Source of the DNA: Takakia lepidozioides
Lineage: Eukaryota; Streptophyta; Takakiopsida; Takakiales; Takakiaceae
NCBI GenBank assembly: GCA_030704615.1
Contig: CM060732.1
Coordinates: forward strand, 66,817,053 to 66,881,052
DNA length: 64,000 nucleotides
Direction of reading: 5' to 3'
The notes beneath the pieces were generated by a model. That model was given only the letters and a program-made list of their open reading frames with translations, did no database searches and had not been told where the DNA came from. Below, one piece after another: positions 57,840-64,000 of the stretch (positions are counted from its first letter, which is position 1; the number at the start of each line of letters is the position of its first letter). Position numbers and translations under genes: made by a program.

Positions 57840-58600
57840 CATTCGACAAGGTAGTAGGATTAGAACCAGTGGTTGGACTAGTATCAAGTTTTTTACATAC
57901 CACTCTGGTCAATTTTTTACATACCAGAACTTTCATGCCAGTCTGGTCTATATTGGTGGATGTATTTTTCTCCAGATTTGGTACCAGTATGAGTATCAGA
58001 CCACAATACGAGCTGGTATGAGATATCAACTGTGGTATCATTCCAAGACCATCTTGAATTACAAGGTTATCAAATAGCAAGTATTAAGTGAAAATAAATA
58101 AAATACACATAAAGAAAAATATGTTCTAGATAGCTTTCGTTATGTTCTAGATAGTTCTTCTGCTATGCCATTGCTCTCATAGATCGCTTCACCCTCAGGG
58201 TGGAATTGAAAGTTCAATCATTTGGTTCGTTCAAAGACTTGGTTCCTTTGTCACTGACTTGGTGTGTGTGCCTCATGGTTGGCTCAGGGTTTTTATTTTT
58301 TTCCCCTAAATAATTCCAAATAAATCAATAAAATCTCAAGGGCCATTATCCCCTGTTCATTTTTATTAAAAAAAACAAGTATATAGGCATATGCACACAT
58401 AAATTAGTATAGTACACAATACACATACCAGAGTAAATGAGGAAGACTGCCGGGGAGTACTGGTATTGTGGTTGGTATGAAAAAACTAATACAAGCCTGG
58501 TTAGGTATATGACCAAGTATTCTCCAAATGATACCAGACTGGTCTGGTATCTAATACCAGTACATATACTAGTATGTATATATACTAGCCCTTCACAACA
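57840..58600. repeat. Repeat region with ACCAGTCTGGT-type palindromes
   Basis: Short palindromes around CCAG(T/A)CTGG and GGTATNATACC recur at 57890-58050 and again at 58440-58590. The right block resembles the reverse complement of the left at low identity (GTATTAGTTTTTTCATACCA against GTATCAAGTTTTTTACATAC). It may be the two ends of an old foldback-type element. Confidence 0.3.
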
Positions 58601-58624
58601 CTGATTATGTTCGAGAATCACCAG

Positions 58625-58665
58625 GGTAACCGTCAATGCTCTATCCAACTGAGCTACCTGTGGTG
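58625..58665 (-). tRNA. tRNA-like fragment (D-arm/A box), probable pseudogene
   Basis: The minus strand reads GGTAGCTCAGTTGGATAGAGC (58638-58658), a textbook tRNA D-arm and A box. The following anticodon and T arms do not fold, and the expected GGTTCGA is replaced by GATTCTCGAAC. A tRNA pseudogene or SINE head is more likely than a working tRNA. Confidence 0.4.
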
Positions 58666-59316
58666 GTCCGACAAGACATTCCCATTCATGTACCTTACTT
58701 CTATTCTAATTCTATTCAACTTGAGCTAGCATATAATTTTCTTATTGTACCTCTTCCATATTTTCACTTTTTAGGAGGCCTTGGATGTAAATTAATTAGC
58801 AGTAGGTAGTAAGTTGGAGCGGAGAGGCCTAGACCCTCCCTTATATACCTCTCAGGGGGCGGCCCAGCTGTCTCAGCTCACCTTCGCTGGTCTTCTAGAA
58901 GGCTGGTTCGCTCCAGGTGTGCGCATTCCCACAATGGGCCCTTGGATGTGGCTGGACACACGTCTTCATCCCATTGCCCTCCTGCTCTGTTCTACTGCAC
59001 CCTTTCCTTTATCCCCTCCAATCATCTCTCCTTCATTGACTCGTCTTTTGATCGCTGGATGGTCCACCATCAAACTTTATTAATAAAGTTTAAAAAGTTT
59101 AAAAAATGCGTAAGGCCGTAGTTTCAGAACTCAAAGAACCTGTTGGAGACATGAAGGTGGCTATACAGAGAAAAATGTCCATGGCTATAGAGAGAATGTC
59201 ATGCTATACATAGATGAAAATGCCAAAACTTGTTATACATAAACCCACTAGTCACTAAAATGCATGGTGATTGTTAGTAAATCTATGAGCAAGTGGAATG
59301 CAGGGGAGCTAGGTAG
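58666..59316. other. Unassigned sequence
   Basis: A plus-strand frame of 89 codons (58814-59083) ends near an AT-rich stretch and has no recognised motif. Confidence 0.25.
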
Positions 59317-60233
59317 CTACGAGTTCATCCATTGGCATAAGTTTGGTTCTTTTTTAATCCATAGAGTCAGATTGCACGGGTTTAAAAGTGGCAAAATTAT
59401 CAGCATTAGAAGCAATTTATGCACAAAAGAGGTCGTGAAACCACCGGACGAACTATCGTAAAACATTTGAGCGATGTCCACCATTTCCAACTCTTGCACC
59501 ATTGTTTTCCAGATACAACTAGTTCTGTGAAAATCCATCCTACTATTTTTGTAGGGCACCACCCATGCAGCTACAGGGTAAAACTGACCGGATTTTAACG
59601 TGTTGAGTAATACACGAGGTAAATTACCGGCAAGTTGTCTGCGCATTTTGTATTTGCTCCACATTTGTGCGCGCTCCAACACGTTCTGGTGTGTGAGGCC
59701 TACACGATTCTTTGTCGACAATGCACCATATGATAGTACCTTGGCAAGTTCGACACTCTTCTAACGAATATTTATTTATTTTGAGAATTCCATTTTGACA
59801 TATAAAATATTCCCAAAAATACTCTATTATCATTCACAAAGTTTTTTAATTTCACAAAATCAATTTCCAAAATTTTCAACAATCTTCGAAATATTAAAAT
59901 TTGTGTCGAAATGGCCCTTATACTACGGTATTTGATATACAAGTCCACACCTTCCTGCATTTGGTTTGCACTTACATTTCTGTGTATAAATGTGAAACCT
60001 GGTTTATCGGCATTTTTGAGACAATATCCAACCATGTCTGTAAAAGTATGAAGTCCTCTATCACAAAGAGTTTTACAGTGGACAAGATGTCCAGGTGGTG
60101 CAAGCTTCGGGTTATCCCACCCAATGTACTTTTTGATAAGCTTGTTTAACATAATTAAACTCGACACATACAAATTGTAAACCATTTGCAAGTGCAAATA
60201 GAACAAATGCATGGCTACATGCGAGCCCTGCAT
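59317..60233 (-). pseudogene. Degenerate unidentified protein-coding region
   Basis: Two large minus frames, 60233-59772 and 59721-59317, follow one another and read like one protein with a break near 59760. The first has GLHTFTDMVGYCLKNADKPG then FTFIHRNVSANQMQEGVDLY. The second has LTHQNVLERAQMWSKYKMRR, NLPRVLLNTLKSGQFYPVAAW and ELEMVDIAQMFY. The composition looks like real, once-selected protein, perhaps from a mobile element, but I do not recognise the family and assign no function. Confidence 0.4.
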
Positions 60234-62983
60234 TGATGAGCTGATGAAGCTTCGGCAAATACCAAGTGACCCTAGCTGATGTCCGATGGATTATGGCTGA
60301 TGGTAAATTGCTTATGGCTGATGGAAGGAATTTGAAAGATCAATCAAGTTAGTCAAGACGAACTTCGAATCACCAGAAAGGAAACTTTCAACTAAGGGCT
60401 ACATTATTAGCAATGAACTTGAGTAGAATAATTGATTAAACTCCCTTCTAAGATAAGCATATAGGCTATAATTTATGTTACAATCCTTCATATGTGTGAC
60501 CCAATACCCAAAGGAAGAAAAGCAAAACAAAGAGACGTACGTACAATCTTGCTCATATGCCTCACAAGCTCGTAGAAGCGGCCGAAGGTGGGCACCACAT
60601 TCGCATGCCCACAAACATATTTTCACAAGATAACCTGAGATCTGGCATAGAATACGCAATTGTTGTCATTGCTATTAGTACTACCACAAAATTGGGTTCA
60701 ACCTCCACTACCAATGACTCCGTGGAAGAGAGTCATAAAAGCCATGGGCTCCATATGTTGTGATTGAAATAGTGTTGAAAGAGCCTCATCTTGTTGATCA
60801 CTGATTGCTATGAGGTTAAGAGGCATCATGACAAACACACTTACTTGGGGCAAACCTTCGTTATTTTTGTTGTGTTAGCAGGACCCCAAGGGACTACATA
60901 CATCCAAAAACTAACTTTGAGCAGTTGAAGCTAAAGAACATGTGAGTTAATCTGCCAATTGGGGTGACTTTACAATAGAATTAAGTAAGCAAAGGATGAT
61001 GCTTACCTTAGAGGACTCTACAATCTTCTAGCAAATATGTCTCCTAAAAAAGATTCGCTAGATCTGCTTCATTTCACAATTGGCATGGCATGTCCCTAAT
61101 ATTAAACCCGTATGAAAAAGTCTATACTCGGCTTTGTATCAAGGTTCTTATTTAATGTTTACAAAATACTAGGCTTTGGGAGTCGAGTCGATGCAATCAA
61201 CCTTATGTTTACACACAAGAATATGAAGAAATGAAACACAACAGCACATTTCAAACATCCGTCTGCACCATAGCAAAACCGATTAACTTCGTCTCACCAA
61301 ATAGGTTGTTGTTGTATTGACCTGCCATGCCTGAAATTCTAGCTCTGTATCGTCAAAAAAACCGGTATGCAACTTTCTCACACGGCAACATGCGAGGATC
61401 CCAATGGAGACGAAGAGTAGGGTTGAAGGTCGACAGGAGGGTCCCGGGGCATAGAATAACAAAACTTACTTGTTTATAGCATCGAGCAAGCCATGGCAGC
61501 ATCATCGCGCACAATCATAGTTTGTTGCCGCAATGGCATCATCACCACCAAAGCATGCCACCGTGTCGTCACCATCATCTCCACACTCTCATCATCATTC
61601 CAAGATTTTTCATGGATTGTTTCCTCAAATATTCAGACGAGGGTTTGGATTCGTATATTGTTCCAGCATCCACAACATTGCAGGCAATGCGGCATCCCTC
61701 AGCTCAGGCATGAAAATAACTTCCTTTTGCATGCATTGAAATGGATGTGAAAATGGATGACAATCACCCAACATAAATTTTGTGGTCCTGTGACAAGTGG
61801 GAGAAACCAATTGCGTAGTCTTTGCCTGAGGCAGGGCCAACAAAGTGTCACATCTTTCAAGTGCACACAACCAAGAAATAGCAATAAATTCTTTCATTTT
61901 CTATAAACATGCGACGTCGATATCTGCTGCATCCACGCCCACTGTAACACTTGCCGTTATAAACTTATCTCTACCCTCTGCCACTTTGGCGAGTCTCCCT
62001 CTTGTAGCCACTTTCATCCTACCTCCCATACTTAGGGCCCATCCTCAAGATAGGAAACAAATACTCACACTGGCTATCAAACAACTACTCATATAGGTTG
62101 AGACCACTTGAAACCACTAGTGACGCAGGTGCCTCTGACACTATGTTGAAGATACCATTTGTAAGCAAACTTGTGAGTTATTTTTCACCCCAACGATAAT
62201 AGTAGAATTATCTAGAAAGTAGAACTATCTAGAAAATCAAGTGATGAAGATGGCTATACCATATGGCCATACGTACGCCCACCGACTCCACCCCATATTT
62301 GTGGGTCAGATGGCTATACCATATGGCTATACCTACCAACTAATCCGACATTTGTGGGTGCGATTGCGAGCAACCGGCAAAACTCCTAGGTACCCAATTT
62401 GCTCCGTTCTTTCTGGTTTTGCTTTATAGGGTAGAAACACCAGTCATGGCGCATCTAACCAGTTAAACGAGCATAAATTGTTCTGACTTTTACCTATAAA
62501 GCCATGTAAGATATTAATAAAAAGCCCTTCAAATAGGCTAAATTTATGTAATTAGAAGTATCTTCCAATTTTGAGCTTTTATGACCTTAAAATGGGCCCG
62601 TAGGAAGGGGGTCAGTGGTTGCATGTGGCCCACCTGACCCTGACATGGTTCAAAGACAATGAGTCACCATGGTGGGTTCTGTGACACAACGAGACACCAA
62701 TGTCGGCGCATTCTTCACTGTATGTTTGTTCGAGAACCGAGTACATTGCTCCCTTTGTGGCTTGGTGTGTGTCAATGATGGTTTACAACATGATACGCAA
62801 AAATAAGCAAAAACAAAAAAACCAAAATGGTAATCAGAAACACCACTTTGATATTATGGCTAATTTAACTTATCTGTTATAACCGAGCTGCAGCTAGGCC
62901 TACTGCGACTCTCACCAATCTGCTCAATCGAAGTGCATCAAGTCTACTCGCTCTTGCCATGGTCTCTTCTGCAGTACTTCACC
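60234..62983. other. Long stretch without a supported gene
   Basis: Short frames around 61493-61897 overlap on both strands and show no domain. A short direct repeat of GATGGCTATACCATATGGC occurs at 62248 and 62309. The remainder is AT-rich with no recognisable gene or repeat. Confidence 0.3.
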
Positions 62984-64000
62984 TTAATTTAGGCTTGTAT
63001 GCATTATCAAGCAGCACATCACCTCTAAAGAACTTAATGGAAATGTCATCTTGTTCCTTGTCACATATTCAATTTTTTCTTCTTCTTGCCTGGCTGCAAC
63101 TTTCGCTTCTCTCTCAAGTCGACGAGTAGCTGCTAGCATTTTTCTCTGATTCGCTGTCAACAATTTTTGTGCTTGCTTGATCTCTCTTTCCTTTAACAAA
63201 GCTAGTTCTCGATTAGCTTTATCATGGACATGTGCTAGGTACTCTGCAGAAGTCAACAATGCACTACACGTATTGTCGTAATGTCTAGGATTTTGTCGAT
63301 CGATGCTTGCAGACAAGACAATATCTGCACTAGTAGTCGATACGATCGCAAGACCTGCAAGACCTACCTGTTGCACAGGCTCCCTCACCACAATATCTGT
63401 AGTAGTCGATATGATCGCAACACCTCCCTGTTGCACGGGCTCCATGTCCACAATTCCAGCCATCTCAATTGTAGCCATTTCATTCAGAAATTGAGTCTCG
63501 GGAACAAAATTGTCTTCGAAAAATTGACTCATATCAGGCCTGTACACATCTTCATTGCCCATCATGCTGGCACAAGTTGGTGTTTGTATGTTCTGTGCAT
63601 CTGTCTGACCGCTGTCATGTGTGAAATCGGTATTTTCTCTCAGTGGCGGTAATTCTGCTGTAGCATCCAAACCGACGCTGGGAGCTATACATTCCAGTGG
63701 CCAAATTTCAGTCTTTCGAAGATCGGAGATGATATTTGATGGAGTGAACGATTGTCTCAACGTTTGCATGCCAATTGGGCCAAGTGCTCTTTGTCAACTT
63801 CGCCTCCATGTTCCATCATGAACAAGCTTCGCTCCACTTTAAAATAATGTTTAATGGGTCCGAAGTACGAAACATCTAAGGGCTGCAACTTATGCGATGT
63901 ATGTGCCGGAACGGTTAAGATGTCGAGACCCATAGCTGCTGCCATGACGATTGCCTGCTCAAAATGTGAGAGCCATGGTTGTTAAGTATCAACAAGTGTC
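62984..64000 (-). pseudogene. Pogo/Tigger-like (DDE_1) transposase, C-terminal part, runs off the window
   Basis: From the window edge the minus strand reads LLILNNHGSHI (aspartate expected in LDNHGSH, here Asn), then after a frameshift FEQAIVMAAAMGLDILTVPA, HTSHKLQPLDVSYFGPIKHY, and after another shift near 63760 SFTPSNIISDLRKTEIWPLE. The HTSHKLQPLD segment is diagnostic of the DDE_1 superfamily. A 261-codon tail follows, with a Lys/Glu/Arg-rich coiled-coil-like end (LLKEREIKQAQKLLTANQRK). The N-terminal helix-turn-helix and the first Asp lie outside the window. The frameshifts and the Asp-to-Asn change indicate a dead copy. Confidence 0.75.

Noticed and set aside
57624-58080. Short frames around the ACCAGTCTGGT repeats
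   Set aside because: They follow the repeat sequence and have no protein similarity I recognise.
58625-58665. Functional tRNA gene
   Set aside because: The D arm is perfect but the anticodon and T arms do not fold and the B box is degenerate.
61493-61897. Overlapping short frames on both strands
   Set aside because: No domain, no conserved motif, and heavy overlap in three frames is typical of low-complexity sequence.

Overview
This is a nuclear genome window from a land plant, most consistent with a seed-free lineage (moss, hornwort, lycophyte or fern). The reasons are PLS-class DYW-type PPR genes without introns in their main exon, a plant-type soluble epoxide hydrolase with GT-AG introns, and a large load of decayed LINE, Ty3, Mutator-like, Harbinger-like and pogo-like elements. 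I could not narrow the lineage further from sequence alone.

Layout. 1-9.9 kb: two tandem PPR genes on the + strand. The first (1685-3610) has lost its DYW editing domain because an antisense Ty3 gag fragment replaces it; the second (7016-9865) is complete. 10.5-13.4 kb: an intact five-exon epoxide hydrolase gene on the - strand. 14-17.9 kb: short dispersed repeats, a Harbinger-like transposase remnant and a 250-340 bp tandem array. 17.93-25.88 kb: a 7.9-kb LTR-type insertion inside that array. It is coded on the - strand and carries gag, protease, a DNA cytosine-5 methyltransferase domain, the start of an RT and a PHD-type zinc finger. 26.6-28.2 kb: a LINE RT. 28.18-36.88 kb: a Mutator-like element with two divergent genes, a WRKY/GCM1-SWIM transposase and a multi-exon ParB-like gene. 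Two clusters of a palindromic 24-bp site lie in its non-coding parts. 37.7-42.7 kb: a complex satellite-like array interrupted by a MITE. 44.9-47.6 kb: a truncated duplicate of the epoxide hydrolase gene, fused to PPR debris. 47.7-52.1 kb: a second MITE of the same family and a concatemer of PPR pseudogene pieces. 52.5-56.5 kb: an L1-type LINE broken by a 761-bp solo-LTR-like insertion. 56.5-64 kb: a tRNA-type SINE, decayed sequence, an unidentified degenerate coding region and the end of a pogo/Tigger-like transposase that runs off the window.

Only three host loci look functional or near-functional: two PPR genes and one epoxide hydrolase. The most interesting material is in the mobile elements: a retrotransposon that captured a cytosine methyltransferase and a PHD finger, and a Mutator-like element that pairs its transposase with a ParB-like gene and arrays of palindromic sites. 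Both are degenerate here; nearly all premature stops in the methyltransferase-bearing element are one C-to-T change away from CAG, CAA or CGA.
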